Assembly (NCBI RefSeq): GCF_017347585.1
Contig: NZ_AP024480.1
Span: 424,001 to 488,000 of the forward strand
DNA length: 64,000 nucleotides
Direction: 5' to 3'
From: Caldicellulosiruptor diazotrophicus
GTDB lineage: Bacteria > Bacillota > Thermoanaerobacteria > Caldicellulosiruptorales > Caldicellulosiruptoraceae
Numbering within the stretch: the first letter of the stretch is position 1; each line of letters starts with the position of its first letter. Below are positions 41,637 through 51,729 of the stretch, piece by piece. The translations under genes were made by a program, and so were the position numbers. The notes beneath the pieces were generated by a model. The model did no database searches. It saw only the letters and a program-made list of their open reading frames with translations, and had not been told where the DNA came from.

Positions 41637-42992
41637 ATGAAAAAGATAAGAGATGGTGTTTATACAAACGACTATGCGATATTCTTCATGACAGAAGAGA
41701 TTTTAAAGGACCTTGACGAAGGGGTGCTTCAGCAGGCAAAAAACGCCTCCCAAATTCCAAATGTAGAGTTTTTGGGTTACACACCAGATGCACACATAGG
41801 CAAAGGAACTTCGATTGGGACAATAATTGTCTGGGACATGTCAAAGGCGTGGATTTCACCAACAATTGTTGGTGTTGACATAGGCTGTGGTATGAGATTG
41901 ATACTGACAGACAAGTTTGCAGATGATATAGATAAAGCACTTTTGAAGAAAATAATGAATGAGGTAGAAGATTTAATTCCAACAGGTGTTGGAAAGAAAA
42001 ATAAGAAGATTGTACTTTCCAAGGCAAAGTATGAAGAGTATCTGCAAAATACAGAGATTGATAAGGATATTTCAGACAAGATGGTTCTCATTCATGAGTT
42101 TGACCTTGACACAATACCGGATGAGGCTTATGAGATTGGCAAAGAGCAGTTTGCAACATTGGGTGGAGGAAATCACTTTATTGAGTTTCAAAAACTTCAT
42201 GTGCTGGACAAAGAAACAGCTCAAAAGTGGGGACTTTTTGATGGGCAGTTTGTTGTGATGATACATTCTGGTTCGCGAAGGTTTGGATCGGTTGTTGGTG
42301 ATTATTATCAGAGGAAATTCAAAGATGTCATGAAATCCAAAGGTATCACAACACCCGACCCGCAGCTTACCTTTTTGCCAATTGACAACAAGGTTGCAAA
42401 AGATTATATTAAAGCTATGCAGTCAGCAGCTATATATGCAAAGATAAATAGACACTATATGAGCAATTTCATAATATCAGTCTTAGAAAAACACTCAATT
42501 GACGCTTGGGTTTTGTATGACGTTGCTCATAACATTGCGTACATGGAAAGATTTGCAAACAGAGAAAAGCTTGTTATAAGAAAAGGAGCGACAAGAGCAC
42601 TCCCGCCAAACCATTATTTGATTCCAAATCCTAAATTTGCTGATACAGGACATCCTGTGATTTTACCTGGCAGCATGGGTTCAAGTTCATACCTGATGAA
42701 AGGAATACAGGACAACATAATCAGCTATCACACGGTAAACCATGGAGCAGGCAGGGTTTTATCGCGCACAAAGGCAAAAAAGACAGTCTCCATCGAAGAA
42801 TTTTCAAAAGCATTAAAACAGGGGCAGAGCGGAGAGATTCTTATAAACACCAAAAACCTCAAAGACTTTTTGGACGAAAGTCCTCAGAGTTACAAAGACA
42901 TTGAACTTGTGATAAATTCAGTAATTACATCGCGGCTTGCTACTCCTGTTGCTAAAATGGAGCCGCTTGGAGTTATAAAGGGGAAGGATTAA
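41637..42992 (+). CDS. rtcB: RNA-splicing ligase RtcB
   Basis: 451 residues. Conserved active-site blocks are PDAHIGKGTSIG, GVDIGCGM (metal Cys), GGGNHFIE (metal His/Asn), MIHSGSRRFG, the GSMGSSSY loop and HGAGR, whose His takes the GMP. RtcB joins 2',3'-cyclic phosphate or 3'-phosphate ends to 5'-OH RNA, using GTP and manganese. No RtcA, archease or Trove/Y-RNA gene is adjacent, so it is a stand-alone repair or maturation ligase here. Confidence 0.92.
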   Translation: MKKIRDGVYTNDYAIFFMTEEILKDLDEGVLQQAKNASQIPNVEFLGYTPDAHIGKGTSIGTIIVWDMSKAWISPTIVGVDIGCGMRLILTDKFADDIDKALLKKIMNEVEDLIPTGVGKKNKKIVLSKAKYEEYLQNTEIDKDISDKMVLIHEFDLDTIPDEAYEIGKEQFATLGGGNHFIEFQKLHVLDKETAQKWGLFDGQFVVMIHSGSRRFGSVVGDYYQRKFKDVMKSKGITTPDPQLTFLPIDNKVAKDYIKAMQSAAIYAKINRHYMSNFIISVLEKHSIDAWVLYDVAHNIAYMERFANREKLVIRKGATRALPPNHYLIPNPKFADTGHPVILPGSMGSSSYLMKGIQDNIISYHTVNHGAGRVLSRTKAKKTVSIEEFSKALKQGQSGEILINTKNLKDFLDESPQSYKDIELVINSVITSRLATPVAKMEPLGVIKGKD

Positions 42993-43022
42993 TTTACAAA
43001 TTGGTTTGGGATGAGGTAGAAA

Positions 43023-44120
43023 ATGAACAGAGAAGAACTCATTTATTCTTTGTGGCTTTACAGCATAAAAGGGATAGGCCCTAAGAAGTTCAGGCAGATA
43101 AAAAATAAATACAAAACTCTAAAAGAGGCTTATTTTAACAGAAAAGAATTAGAAGTAGAAGGTATTTTTGGACATCTTAAAGATGAGATAAAAAACTCTG
43201 ATACTGCAGAGGCTGAAAAAATTCTTGAATTTTGTGAGAGAAATAGTATAAATATAATACTTGAAGACGATAGGCTGTATCCTGATGAGTTCAAAGTTTT
43301 TGACCATGCACCAGTTATGCTCTTTGTAAAAGGGGATGCAAAGCTTCTTAAATTTCCGCGAAAAATATCAATGGTTGGCACACGAGAACCTACTTATTAT
43401 GGCAAGAAAGTTGCAAAAGAGCTGGCAAGCCTTTTGGCTTCATTAGGGATTTTAGTTGTTAGCGGAATGGCAAAGGGTATTGACAGTTTTTGTCATACAG
43501 GAGCACTTGAAAATGGGAAGACAGTAGCTGTTTTGGGCTGCGGAGTTGATATTGTGTATCCCAAAGAAAATTTAAAGCTTTACCGACAGATTATAGAAAA
43601 TGGATGTGTGGTATCTGAGTTTTTGCCAGGTACTTTGCCAGAGAAAATGAACTTTCCGCAGAGAAACAGGATTGTTGCAATGTTTTCACCTTGTTTGGTT
43701 GTAATTGAAGCATCAACTAAAAGTGGTACTTTTTCTACTGTTGACTTTGCTTTGGAGCAGGGGAAAGAGGTATTTGCAGTGCCTGGTAACATTTTTTCGC
43801 AAAAGAGTAGTGGAACAAATAGGCTCATAAAAGAAGGTGCAAGGATTATATGTTCATATGAGGATTTTCTTGAAGATTTAAAGCAGATTTATTCTTTAAA
43901 ACCTACCCAGCTAAGTTTTGATACAAGTGAAGATGAAGAAGAGTTGACGAATGATGAGAAAATATTGATAAAGCTTTTAAATGAAAATGGAGAAATGCAT
44001 GTAGAAAGTTTGATTGCGTTAACAGGATGGGAACCTGGCAAGCTTGCAAGTTTAATTACTTCGTTGGAGATAAAATCAAAGGTTGTAAGAGGACGAGGAA
44101 ACATAATTTCTAAGCTTTAA
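43023..44120 (+). CDS. dprA: DNA processing protein DprA
   Basis: 365 residues. N-terminal helix-hairpin-helix IKGIGPKKFRQI, then the Rossmann DprA core with MVGTREPTYYGKKVAKELA, VSGMAKGIDSFCHTGAL, VLGCGVDIVYPKEN and FPQRNRIVA. A C-terminal winged helix (about 305-365) follows. It loads RecA on incoming single-stranded DNA during transformation. It lies 31 bases after the rtcB stop and 30 bases before topA, the usual Firmicute arrangement dprA-topA. Confidence 0.93.
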   Translation: MNREELIYSLWLYSIKGIGPKKFRQIKNKYKTLKEAYFNRKELEVEGIFGHLKDEIKNSDTAEAEKILEFCERNSINIILEDDRLYPDEFKVFDHAPVMLFVKGDAKLLKFPRKISMVGTREPTYYGKKVAKELASLLASLGILVVSGMAKGIDSFCHTGALENGKTVAVLGCGVDIVYPKENLKLYRQIIENGCVVSEFLPGTLPEKMNFPQRNRIVAMFSPCLVVIEASTKSGTFSTVDFALEQGKEVFAVPGNIFSQKSSGTNRLIKEGARIICSYEDFLEDLKQIYSLKPTQLSFDTSEDEEELTNDEKILIKLLNENGEMHVESLIALTGWEPGKLASLITSLEIKSKVVRGRGNIISKL

Positions 44121-44150
44121 AAAATTCTATTTACAGGGGGTAAAATTCTG

Positions 44151-46214
44151 TTGAAAAAACTGGTCATTGTTGAGTCACCTGCAAAGGCAAAAACAATTGC
44201 GAAGTATCTTGGCAAAGAATTTAAGGTAGAAGCTTCAATGGGACATGTTAGAGACCTTCCCAAAAGTGATTTGGGTGTTGACATAGAAAATGGTTTTGCC
44301 CCTAAGTATATAAACATTAGAGGTAAAGCAGATGTAATAAACAGGCTAAAAAAATCTGCACAAGAAGCAGAAAAAGTTTACCTTGCAACAGACCCCGACA
44401 GGGAAGGCGAGGCAATCTCATGGCATTTAGCAACTATTTTAGGGCTTGATACAAATGATAATGTAAGAATTACATTCAACGAGATAACCAAAAAAGCTGT
44501 CCAAGAATCTTTAAAAAACGCAAGGCCTATTGACCATAACTTAGTTAATGCCCAGCAAGCCAGAAGAGTTTTAGACAGACTTGTTGGATACAAGCTAAGT
44601 CCATTTTTGTGGGAGAAAGTCAAAGGTGGACTTTCTGCAGGAAGAGTGCAGTCTGTTGCAACAAGGCTTGTGGTTGAAAGGGAAGAGGAGATAGAAAATT
44701 TTAAGCCTGAAGAATACTGGACATTAGAAGCGGTATTTAAAAAAGATGCCCAAGAGTTTAAAGCAAAGTTCTATGGAGATAAGAAAGGGAAGATAGAGCT
44801 AAAAAACCAAGGTCAGGTCCAAGAGATTGAAGAAAAGATAAAAAACAAGGAGTTCAAGGTTGTAAAGATAAAGGTATCGGAGAAAAAGAAAAATCCGCCT
44901 CCGCCTTTTATCACAAGCACACTTCAGCAGGAGGCATCAAGAAAACTGAGGTTTACTCCTGCAAAGACAATGGCGGTTGCGCAGATGCTGTATGAAGGCG
45001 TTGAGATAAAAGGAGAAGGAAGTGTTGGACTTATAACATACATGAGAACAGATTCTACAAGGGTTTCTGAGGAGGCACAGCAGGCGGCAAGAAACCTTAT
45101 CCTACAGAAGTTTGGTAGAGAATATCTTCCCGAAAAGCCGAGGGTTTACAAAACAAAAAAAGATGCGCAAGATGCTCATGAGGCTATAAGACCCACCTAC
45201 TTAGAGATGGACCCTGAGAGTATAAAAGATTCTCTGACACCTGACCAGTACAAGTTGTATAAACTCATTTATGACAGGTTTTTGGCATCGCAGATGGAAA
45301 GCAGTATTTATGAGGCTCTGTCAGCCGAGCTTGAAGTGGAAGGCTATATTTTTAAGCTCACAGGGTCAAAACTCAAGTTTGCAGGGTTTATGGAAGTATA
45401 TGTTGAAGGCAAGGATACAGAAGATGAAGAAGAGGAGAATCAGCTTCCAGAAATTAGTGAAGGAGAGGTTTTAAAGCCCATAAAACTTGAGAACAAACAG
45501 CATTTTACTCAACCGCCTTCTCGCTATACTGAAGCTACCTTAATAAAAGCTTTAGAAGAAAAAGGGATAGGAAGACCGAGCACGTACGCTCCAACAATCC
45601 AGACAATTCTGGAGAGAGGATATGTTGTCAAAGAAGACAGGTTTTTAAAACCAACAGAGCTTGGTAAACTTGTAACAAATATACTTAAAGAATATTTCAA
45701 AGACATAATAGACATTGAATTTACTGCAGAACTTGAGAGCAATCTTGACAAGATTGAGGAAGGAAAGCTTGAGTGGACTGAGGTTGTAAAAAAATACTAC
45801 CAGCCACTTGAAAAGGAACTTGAGATAGCACGAGCTACTTTGCTAAAGGTTAAGGTTGAGGATGAGGAGACAGACATTGTATGCGAAAACTGTGGAAGAA
45901 AAATGGTGATAAAAAAAGGCAGATACGGGAAGTTTTTGGCATGTCCAGGATATCCTGAATGCAAAAACACAAAACCTTATTACGATTACCTTGATGTGTT
46001 GTGTCCAAAGTGCGGCAAAAGGGTAATAGAAAAAAAGTCCAAAAAAGGCAAGAGATATTACACGTGCGAAGGATATCCTGACTGTGACCTCATTTTATGG
46101 GAAAAGCCAGCCAAAAACTGTCCAAAGTGTGGCAGTCTCATGTTTGAAAAGGGAAGAAAAGGGAATAAAAAGATTATATGTTCAAATGAGAGTTGTGCTT
46201 ACGAAGAAAAATAG
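44151..46214 (+). CDS. topA: DNA topoisomerase I
   Basis: 687 residues from a TTG at 44151 behind AGGGGGT. Toprim domain with VESPAKAKTIAKYLG and DPDREGEAISWH. The catalytic tyrosine is in VGLITYMRTDSTR. Three C-terminal zinc ribbons are visible: CENCGRKM...CPGYPEC, CPKCGKRV...CEGYPDC and CPKCGSLM...CSNESC. Type IA enzyme that relaxes negative supercoils. It precedes trmFO by 22 bases. Confidence 0.96.
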   Translation: MKKLVIVESPAKAKTIAKYLGKEFKVEASMGHVRDLPKSDLGVDIENGFAPKYINIRGKADVINRLKKSAQEAEKVYLATDPDREGEAISWHLATILGLDTNDNVRITFNEITKKAVQESLKNARPIDHNLVNAQQARRVLDRLVGYKLSPFLWEKVKGGLSAGRVQSVATRLVVEREEEIENFKPEEYWTLEAVFKKDAQEFKAKFYGDKKGKIELKNQGQVQEIEEKIKNKEFKVVKIKVSEKKKNPPPPFITSTLQQEASRKLRFTPAKTMAVAQMLYEGVEIKGEGSVGLITYMRTDSTRVSEEAQQAARNLILQKFGREYLPEKPRVYKTKKDAQDAHEAIRPTYLEMDPESIKDSLTPDQYKLYKLIYDRFLASQMESSIYEALSAELEVEGYIFKLTGSKLKFAGFMEVYVEGKDTEDEEEENQLPEISEGEVLKPIKLENKQHFTQPPSRYTEATLIKALEEKGIGRPSTYAPTIQTILERGYVVKEDRFLKPTELGKLVTNILKEYFKDIIDIEFTAELESNLDKIEEGKLEWTEVVKKYYQPLEKELEIARATLLKVKVEDEETDIVCENCGRKMVIKKGRYGKFLACPGYPECKNTKPYYDYLDVLCPKCGKRVIEKKSKKGKRYYTCEGYPDCDLILWEKPAKNCPKCGSLMFEKGRKGNKKIICSNESCAYEEK

Positions 46215-46236
46215 AGGAAAAAGGTGAGTAATTGAT

Positions 46237-47547
46237 ATGGAAATTGTAGTTGTTGGAGCGGGGCTTGCAGGTGTTGAGGCAGCAAATGTAATCACAAAGT
46301 TTGGAATAAAGGTAAAGCTTTTTGAGATGAAACCCAAAAAGTTTTCGCCTGCACACAAAATAGATACCTTTGCAGAGCTTGTGTGCAGCAATTCTTTAAA
46401 ATCCAAGCTTTTGACAAATGCATCTGGGCTTTTAAAAGAAGAGATGAAGGTGTTCGGTTCGCTTGTGATGGAAGCTGCCCAGGCAACTTCAGTTGAGGCA
46501 GGACAGGCTTTGGCAGTTGATAGGTATAAGTTTTCAGAGTATATAACTCAAAAGATTAGCCAAAATGAACTAATTGAAGTTATCCATGAAGAGGTAACAG
46601 AAGTTCCAAGAGATAAGGTAGTGGTTGTATGTACAGGTCCACTTACCACAGAAAGTCTTCTTTGTGATATTTCAAAGCTATGTAATAGCAGAAACCTTTA
46701 TTTTTTTGATGCAGCATCCCCAATTGTGCTCAAAGACTCCATAGACTTTTCAAAGGCGTTTTTTGCCTCACGCTATAACAAAGGTTCAAATGACTATATA
46801 AACTGTCCAATGACCAAAGAAGAATATGAAAGGTTTTACTGGGAACTTGTTAATGCAGAGGTTATTGAAGTTAAAGACTTTGAAAAGGACCTGCTGTTTG
46901 AAGGCTGTATGCCGATTGAAGAGATGGCAAGACGTGGTATTGACACAATGAGGTTTGGTCCACTAAAGCCGGTTGGAATTATTGACCCAAGGACTGGGAA
47001 GATGCCGTACGCTGTTGTACAGCTTAGAAAAGACACGCAGGATGGAAAGCTTTATAACATGGTAGGGTTTCAGACAAGACTCAAATGGGGTGAACAAAAA
47101 AGGGTTTTTAGGCTCATTCCCGGCCTTGAGAATGCTGAGTTTGTAAGATATGGTGTGATGCACAAAAATTCTTATATTAACTCACCTGAAGTGCTGACTA
47201 AATACCTTTTTCTGAGAAAATATCCAAACATATTTTTTGCAGGACAAATAACAGGTGTCGAAGGGTATTTAGAATCTGCTGCAACAGGTATCGTTGCAGG
47301 AATTAATGCAGCAAGACAGCTTTTAGGAAAAGATCTTGTGAGTTTGCCACCAAACACTTGTATAGGATCTCTGATAGAGTATATTACAACACCCAAAAAA
47401 GATTTTCAGCCCATGAACGCTAACTATGGTATAATATCAATTGATGATGAAATTGCAAAGATTAAAGACAAGGTAAAAAGAAAACTTTTGATTGCACAAA
47501 AATCTTTGGACATTTGCAAAGAAGTCGCCAAAAAAATTTTTGAATAA
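46237..47547 (+). CDS. trmFO: Methylenetetrahydrofolate--tRNA m5U54 methyltransferase
   Basis: 436 residues. The FAD-binding [12 protein letters not shown] starts at residue 5. Family blocks include [24 protein letters not shown]-like [20 protein letters not shown] and [16 protein letters not shown]. It uses methylene-THF and FADH2 to make ribothymidine at tRNA position 54. It sits between topA and hslV; the codV/xerC gene often found here in Bacillus is absent. Confidence 0.95.
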   Translation: MEIVVVGAGLAGVEAANVITKFGIKVKLFEMKPKKFSPAHKIDTFAELVCSNSLKSKLLTNASGLLKEEMKVFGSLVMEAAQATSVEAGQALAVDRYKFSEYITQKISQNELIEVIHEEVTEVPRDKVVVVCTGPLTTESLLCDISKLCNSRNLYFFDAASPIVLKDSIDFSKAFFASRYNKGSNDYINCPMTKEEYERFYWELVNAEVIEVKDFEKDLLFEGCMPIEEMARRGIDTMRFGPLKPVGIIDPRTGKMPYAVVQLRKDTQDGKLYNMVGFQTRLKWGEQKRVFRLIPGLENAEFVRYGVMHKNSYINSPEVLTKYLFLRKYPNIFFAGQITGVEGYLESAATGIVAGINAARQLLGKDLVSLPPNTCIGSLIEYITTPKKDFQPMNANYGIISIDDEIAKIKDKVKRKLLIAQKSLDICKEVAKKIFE

Positions 47548-47570
47548 TTTAAAGTTTATGGAGGTTAGCT

Positions 47571-48101
47571 ATGTTTCATGCAACAACAATAGTGGCTGTA
47601 AAAAAAGGCGAAAGTGTTGCCATAGCTGGTGATGGTCAGGTTACATTTTCCCAGAATATGATAATGAAATCGACAGCCAAAAAGGTTAGAAAACTTTACA
47701 ATGGCAGGGTTTTGGTTGGTTTTGCAGGTTCTGTTGCAGACGCAATAACTCTGTGTGAAAAGTTTGAAGAAAAGCTTGAACAAAATAGTGGCAATTTGCA
47801 AAAGAGCGTTGTTGAGCTTGCAAAGGAGTGGCGACAGGATAAAGTCCTAAGACGCTTAGAAGCCCTCATGGTTGTAGCAGACAAAGAACACCTTTTTGTT
47901 GTATCAGGAAGTGGCGAGGTTGTAGAGCCAGACGACAACATTGCTGCGATTGGTTCTGGCGGACCGTATGCCTTGGCAGCTGCAAGGGCACTGCTGCAAA
48001 GCACAGACCTTTCTGCTGCTGAGATTGCCAGAAAAGCTTTGGAGATTGCGGCGTCTATTTGTGTGTACACAAACAACAACATTACAGTTTTGGAATTGTA
48101 G
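47571..48101 (+). CDS. hslV: ATP-dependent protease subunit HslV (ClpQ)
   Basis: 176 residues. N-terminal-nucleophile protease: the expected catalytic threonine is in [10 protein letters not shown], so a few residues must be removed to expose it. [36 protein letters not shown] and [14 protein letters not shown] are family blocks. It forms dodecamers that work with HslU. AUG context with TGGAGG upstream; 10 bases before hslU. Confidence 0.95.
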   Translation: MFHATTIVAVKKGESVAIAGDGQVTFSQNMIMKSTAKKVRKLYNGRVLVGFAGSVADAITLCEKFEEKLEQNSGNLQKSVVELAKEWRQDKVLRRLEALMVVADKEHLFVVSGSGEVVEPDDNIAAIGSGGPYALAAARALLQSTDLSAAEIARKALEIAASICVYTNNNITVLEL

Positions 48102-48111
48102 GTGATAAGAT

Positions 48112-49509
48112 ATGATTGAATTAACTCCTCAGGAGATTGTGAGAGAGCTTGATAAGTATATAGTTGGGCAAGATAGGGCAAAAAAGTGTGTTGCCATTGC
48201 CCTTCGAAATAGGTACAGACGAGCAAAACTTCCAAAAGAGCTTCAGGATGAGATAACACCAAAGAACATCTTGATGGTTGGACCAACAGGTGTTGGTAAG
48301 ACTGAGATTGCAAGAAGGCTTGCAAAACTTGTAAACGCTCCATTTGTAAAAGTTGAAGCAACAAAGTTTACTGAAGTTGGATATGTTGGAAGAGATGTAG
48401 ATTCAATGGTTCGAGACCTTGTTGAGAATGCAATATCACTTGTGAAAAGCGAATACATGGAGAGAATGAAAGAAAGGGCAAAAGCTCTTGTTGAAGACAG
48501 AATTTTGGAGATATTAATTCCTGAACCTCAGTCAAGAAAGGCGGGTTTTAAAAATCCGTTTGAAGCACTTTTTGGTACTACGACGCAGGAAGTAGAACAG
48601 ACTTTTCAGACAACAGATGACTATATCAGAACGCAAAGAGAGATTTTGCGCGAAAAACTTCGCTCTGGAGAGCTTGAGGACAAGGTGATTGAGGTTGAGG
48701 TTGAAGATACTGTAAAACCACCATTTGAAATGATTATGGGTACAATTTCTGACGAGATGGGGATTTCTTTCCAGGACGTTTTTGGGTCACTATTTCCAAA
48801 GAAGAAGAAAAAGAAAAAGATGACAATAAGAGAAGCGCGTGAGGTTTTAGAGCAGGAGGAATACAACAAGCTCATTGACATGGATGAGGTTATAAAAGAA
48901 GCTATTCAAAGAGCTGAGCAACATGGGATCATCTTTATTGATGAGATAGACAAGATTGCAGGAAAAGGTTCAAGCGTTGGTCCTGATGTGTCAAGAGAAG
49001 GTGTGCAAAGAGACATTCTTCCCATTGTTGAAGGAAGCACTGTTATGACAAAATACGGTCCTGTAAAGACAGACCATATTCTGTTTATTGCAGCTGGAGC
49101 TTTTCATGTTGCAAAGGTTTCTGACCTGATACCAGAACTTCAGGGAAGGTTCCCGGTTGTTGTGGAGCTGAATCCTTTGTCAGAAGAGGATTTTAAAAAG
49201 ATACTTACCCAGCCGAAGAATGCAATTATAAAACAATATATTGAGCTTATGAAAACAGAGGGTGTAAACATTACCTTTACTGATGATGCAATAGAGGCAA
49301 TTGCAAAAGTTGCTGTAAAGATAAATGAGCAGAGCGAGAATATTGGTGCGCGAAGACTTCACACTGTTGTTGAAAAGATAATGGAAGACATTTCTTTTGA
49401 ATATGCAAATGTTGAAAAGCCTATAGACCTTGTAATTGACAAGGATTATGTATATTCAAAAGTTTCAGATATTATAAAGGACAAAGATTTGAGCAGGTTT
49501 ATAATATAA
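48112..49509 (+). CDS. hslU: HslU (ClpY) unfoldase subunit
   Basis: 465 residues. Walker [15 protein letters not shown] at about residue 60, Walker [13 protein letters not shown], sensor regions and the C-terminal hexamer tail. The I-domain (about 110-240) includes a lysine-rich [17 protein letters not shown] stretch. It feeds unfolded substrates to HslV. Cotranscribed with hslV and followed by codY, as in B. subtilis clpQ-clpY-codY. Confidence 0.96.
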   Translation: MIELTPQEIVRELDKYIVGQDRAKKCVAIALRNRYRRAKLPKELQDEITPKNILMVGPTGVGKTEIARRLAKLVNAPFVKVEATKFTEVGYVGRDVDSMVRDLVENAISLVKSEYMERMKERAKALVEDRILEILIPEPQSRKAGFKNPFEALFGTTTQEVEQTFQTTDDYIRTQREILREKLRSGELEDKVIEVEVEDTVKPPFEMIMGTISDEMGISFQDVFGSLFPKKKKKKKMTIREAREVLEQEEYNKLIDMDEVIKEAIQRAEQHGIIFIDEIDKIAGKGSSVGPDVSREGVQRDILPIVEGSTVMTKYGPVKTDHILFIAAGAFHVAKVSDLIPELQGRFPVVVELNPLSEEDFKKILTQPKNAIIKQYIELMKTEGVNITFTDDAIEAIAKVAVKINEQSENIGARRLHTVVEKIMEDISFEYANVEKPIDLVIDKDYVYSKVSDIIKDKDLSRFII

Positions 49510-49548
49510 CCAAATGTCTTTCATAGGAATTTGCGAAGGGAGATAAAT

Positions 49549-50349
49549 GTGCCAATGCAGCAGAGTCTTCTCGAAAAAGTTCGGAAACTCAACAGAGTTA
49601 TCCAAAGCAAGGACAAAGAAGTCTTGGATTTTGATAGGCTGTGCTCTGTTGTTGGTGATGTAACAGATTCGAGTGTATTTTTTATTGATAAAGATGGGAA
49701 GGTCATTTGCAAATACATCATGCCTTTTGTGAATGTGGAAATAAAACTTTCTGAAGAAAAAAAGATAGGTGATAACCTTCAAAAATTTTTCTGGTGGTTT
49801 GTGGATACAAGAGCCAATATGAAGTTTTCAGACATTACTAGGATTGCTGAAATCGAGAGCAAAGTTTATAGTGAAAAAGAGTTGCTTTGTACATCTGTTC
49901 CTGTTGTTGGTGGAGGTAAAAGGTTCGGTACAGTTTTGGCATTCAAAAGTTTCTCGAGTTTTACAGAGGAGGATATAATTGTACTTGAATATGCCTCTAC
50001 TGTGATTGGACTTGAACTTTTAAATCTTTCAAAAGAGGAAGATGAAGAGGAAAAAAAGAAAAGAGAAATGATAAAATCTGCAATTGAGACACTTTCTGTA
50101 TCTGAGCTTGAAGCACTTGTGCATATTTTTAATGAGTTAAAAGGAAACGAAGGACTTTTGGTTGCAAGCAGAATTGCTGACAAGGTAGGAATTACACGTT
50201 CTGTCATTGTGAATGCTCTGAGGAAATTTGAGAGTGCTGGGCTTATAGAGACAAGGTCTCTTGGGCTTAAAGGCACATATATAAAGGTGTTAAATGATAT
50301 GGTGAGGGATGAAATACAAAAACAAAAGGAGAAATTAAAATTAAAATGA
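49549..50349 (+). CDS. codY: GTP- and branched-chain-amino-acid-sensing repressor CodY
   Basis: 266 residues from a GTG at 49549, seven bases after GAAGGGAG; the frame is open to a TTG at 49531 but the ribosome site overlaps it. The N-terminal GAF domain (about 1-155) with DFDRLCSVVGDVTDSSVFFI senses branched-chain amino acids. The C-terminal winged helix has SRIADKVGITRSVIVNALRKFESAGLIETRSLGLKGTYI. A long charged linker (EEDEEEKKKREM) joins them. Represses amino acid and adaptation genes in rich conditions. A terminator separates it from flgB. Confidence 0.92.
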   Translation: MPMQQSLLEKVRKLNRVIQSKDKEVLDFDRLCSVVGDVTDSSVFFIDKDGKVICKYIMPFVNVEIKLSEEKKIGDNLQKFFWWFVDTRANMKFSDITRIAEIESKVYSEKELLCTSVPVVGGGKRFGTVLAFKSFSSFTEEDIIVLEYASTVIGLELLNLSKEEDEEEKKKREMIKSAIETLSVSELEALVHIFNELKGNEGLLVASRIADKVGITRSVIVNALRKFESAGLIETRSLGLKGTYIKVLNDMVRDEIQKQKEKLKLK

Positions 50350-50357
50350 GGGGGAAA

Positions 50358-50412
50358 GAGGGGGATAGCAGGGGGATTTATAAATTTAGTGCCTCTTGCT
50401 ATCCTCTTTTTT
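50358..50412 (+). terminator. Terminator after codY
   Basis: GGATAGCA (50363-50370) pairs with TGCTATCC (50397-50404), and outer GAG pairs with CTC, followed by TTTTTT. It ends the dprA-codY transcript before the flagellar operon. Confidence 0.82.
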
Positions 50413-50507
50413 GATGTAATTTTCAGTCTAAAAAATTTTGTATGGTATTTTTATCAAAAATTTTGTAAAATAAAATAAAAGATTGTCGAAAAATAGAGGG
50501 GTAAAAA

Positions 50508-50909
50508 ATGATAAATATGTTTGATAAAATTGACCTTTACAAAAAGGCACTTGACTGGGCATGGGAGAGAAACAAAATTGTCTCAAACAATATAGCAAAT
50601 GCAGATACGCCTGGTTATAAGGCAAAAGACTTGAATTTTAGAGCGTTCTTGCTAAGAACTTTGAATCAAGAAGAAAGTTTAGAACTTGTGACAACCAACG
50701 AAAAACATATAAAAGAAAACAGTAGCAACCAAGACAATTCCATAGAAGTGCTTGACAGCAGTCTGCAGATGAGACTTGATCAGAACACTGTGGACATAGA
50801 ACAGGAGATGGGGAAACTTTTGCAAAACTCTCTCTATTTTGATGGTGTTTCACTTCAACTTTCAAGAGAGATAAATAAATGGAAAACGGTTATCAAGGAA
50901 GGAAGGTGA
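50508..50909 (+). CDS. flgB: Flagellar basal-body rod protein FlgB
   Basis: 133 residues. Rod-family motif NKIVSNNIANADTPGYKAKDLNFRAFL near the start; C-terminal helix with ISGL-like YFDGVSLQLSREINKWKTVI. First gene of the flagellar operon, start after AGAGGGG. Proximal rod, exported by the type III apparatus, no cleaved signal. Confidence 0.94.
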   Translation: MINMFDKIDLYKKALDWAWERNKIVSNNIANADTPGYKAKDLNFRAFLLRTLNQEESLELVTTNEKHIKENSSNQDNSIEVLDSSLQMRLDQNTVDIEQEMGKLLQNSLYFDGVSLQLSREINKWKTVIKEGR

Positions 50910-50915
50910 TAAAGA

Positions 50916-51359
50916 ATGGGAATGTTTGATGCGATAAACATCTCTTCATCAGCTTTAGCTGCCCAGCGTGTCAGAATGGATGTAATTGCCCAGAACATTG
51001 CAAACGCAAACACTACAAGAACAGAAAGTGGTCAACCTTACAGAAGAAAAGTTGTGGTTTTTGAAGAAAGAAAACAGAGTTTTGCTGATATATTAGACCA
51101 GAAGATTAGCGAGGTTCAAACACCATCTTTTGGCGGTGTGAGAGTAAAGGCTATTTTAGAGGACCCAAGTCCGTTTAAAAGGGTATATGACCCTACACAT
51201 CCAGATGCTGATCAAAATGGTTATGTAAATTATCCAAATGTTGATATTGTTACAGAAATGGTTAACATGATTGAAGCATCACGTTCGTATGAAGCTAATG
51301 TCACTGCTCTTAACATCACAAAGTCAATGATATCAAGAACATTTGAAATAGGTAAATAA
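50916..51359 (+). CDS. flgC: Flagellar basal-body rod protein FlgC
   Basis: 147 residues. ALAAQRVRMDVIAQNIANANTTRTESGQPYRRK is the rod N-terminal motif, VNYPNVDIVTEMVNMIEASRSYEANVTAL the C-terminal one. Proximal rod subunit, six bases after flgB. Confidence 0.96.
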   Translation: MGMFDAINISSSALAAQRVRMDVIAQNIANANTTRTESGQPYRRKVVVFEERKQSFADILDQKISEVQTPSFGGVRVKAILEDPSPFKRVYDPTHPDADQNGYVNYPNVDIVTEMVNMIEASRSYEANVTALNITKSMISRTFEIGK

Positions 51360-51381
51360 ATGAAGGGGGATTTTACAGATA

Positions 51382-51696
51382 ATGATCGATAAAGTAAGTT
51401 TTGATAGCATTTCGAAGGCTTTTGAAAAACAGTTTTCAAGTATAGATACTAATAATGCAAATTCTTTAAATTCCCCTGTTTCGTTTATTGATTTTCTCTA
51501 CAAAGCGTTAGAAGGTGTAGATGGGCTTCAAAAAGAAGCAGATTACCAGAACAACTTATTTTTACTGGGGCTTTCTGCAAATCCGCAGGATGCTATAGTA
51601 GCATCTGAAAAAGCATCAATTGCATTGCAGCTGACTTTGCAGATTCGAAACAAGATTTTGGATGCATACAACGAAATTATGCGTATGCAAGTATAA
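51382..51696 (+). CDS. fliE: Flagellar hook-basal body protein FliE
   Basis: 104 residues. SFIDFLYKALEGVDGLQKEADYQN and the C-terminal PQDAIVASEKASIALQLTLQIRNKILDAYNEIMRMQV are the FliE pattern. Joins the MS ring to the rod. AGGGGGA lies upstream. Confidence 0.95.
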   Translation: MIDKVSFDSISKAFEKQFSSIDTNNANSLNSPVSFIDFLYKALEGVDGLQKEADYQNNLFLLGLSANPQDAIVASEKASIALQLTLQIRNKILDAYNEIMRMQV

Positions 51697-51729
51697 CCTT
51701 ATTTATTTCTTTGCGGGGAGGTATTATAA

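Noticed and set aside
50466..50492. Sigma-D-like promoter TAAA-N15-GTCGAAAA before flgB
   Set aside because: The predicted transcription start would fall in the flgB ribosome site, and two of eight -10 positions mismatch.
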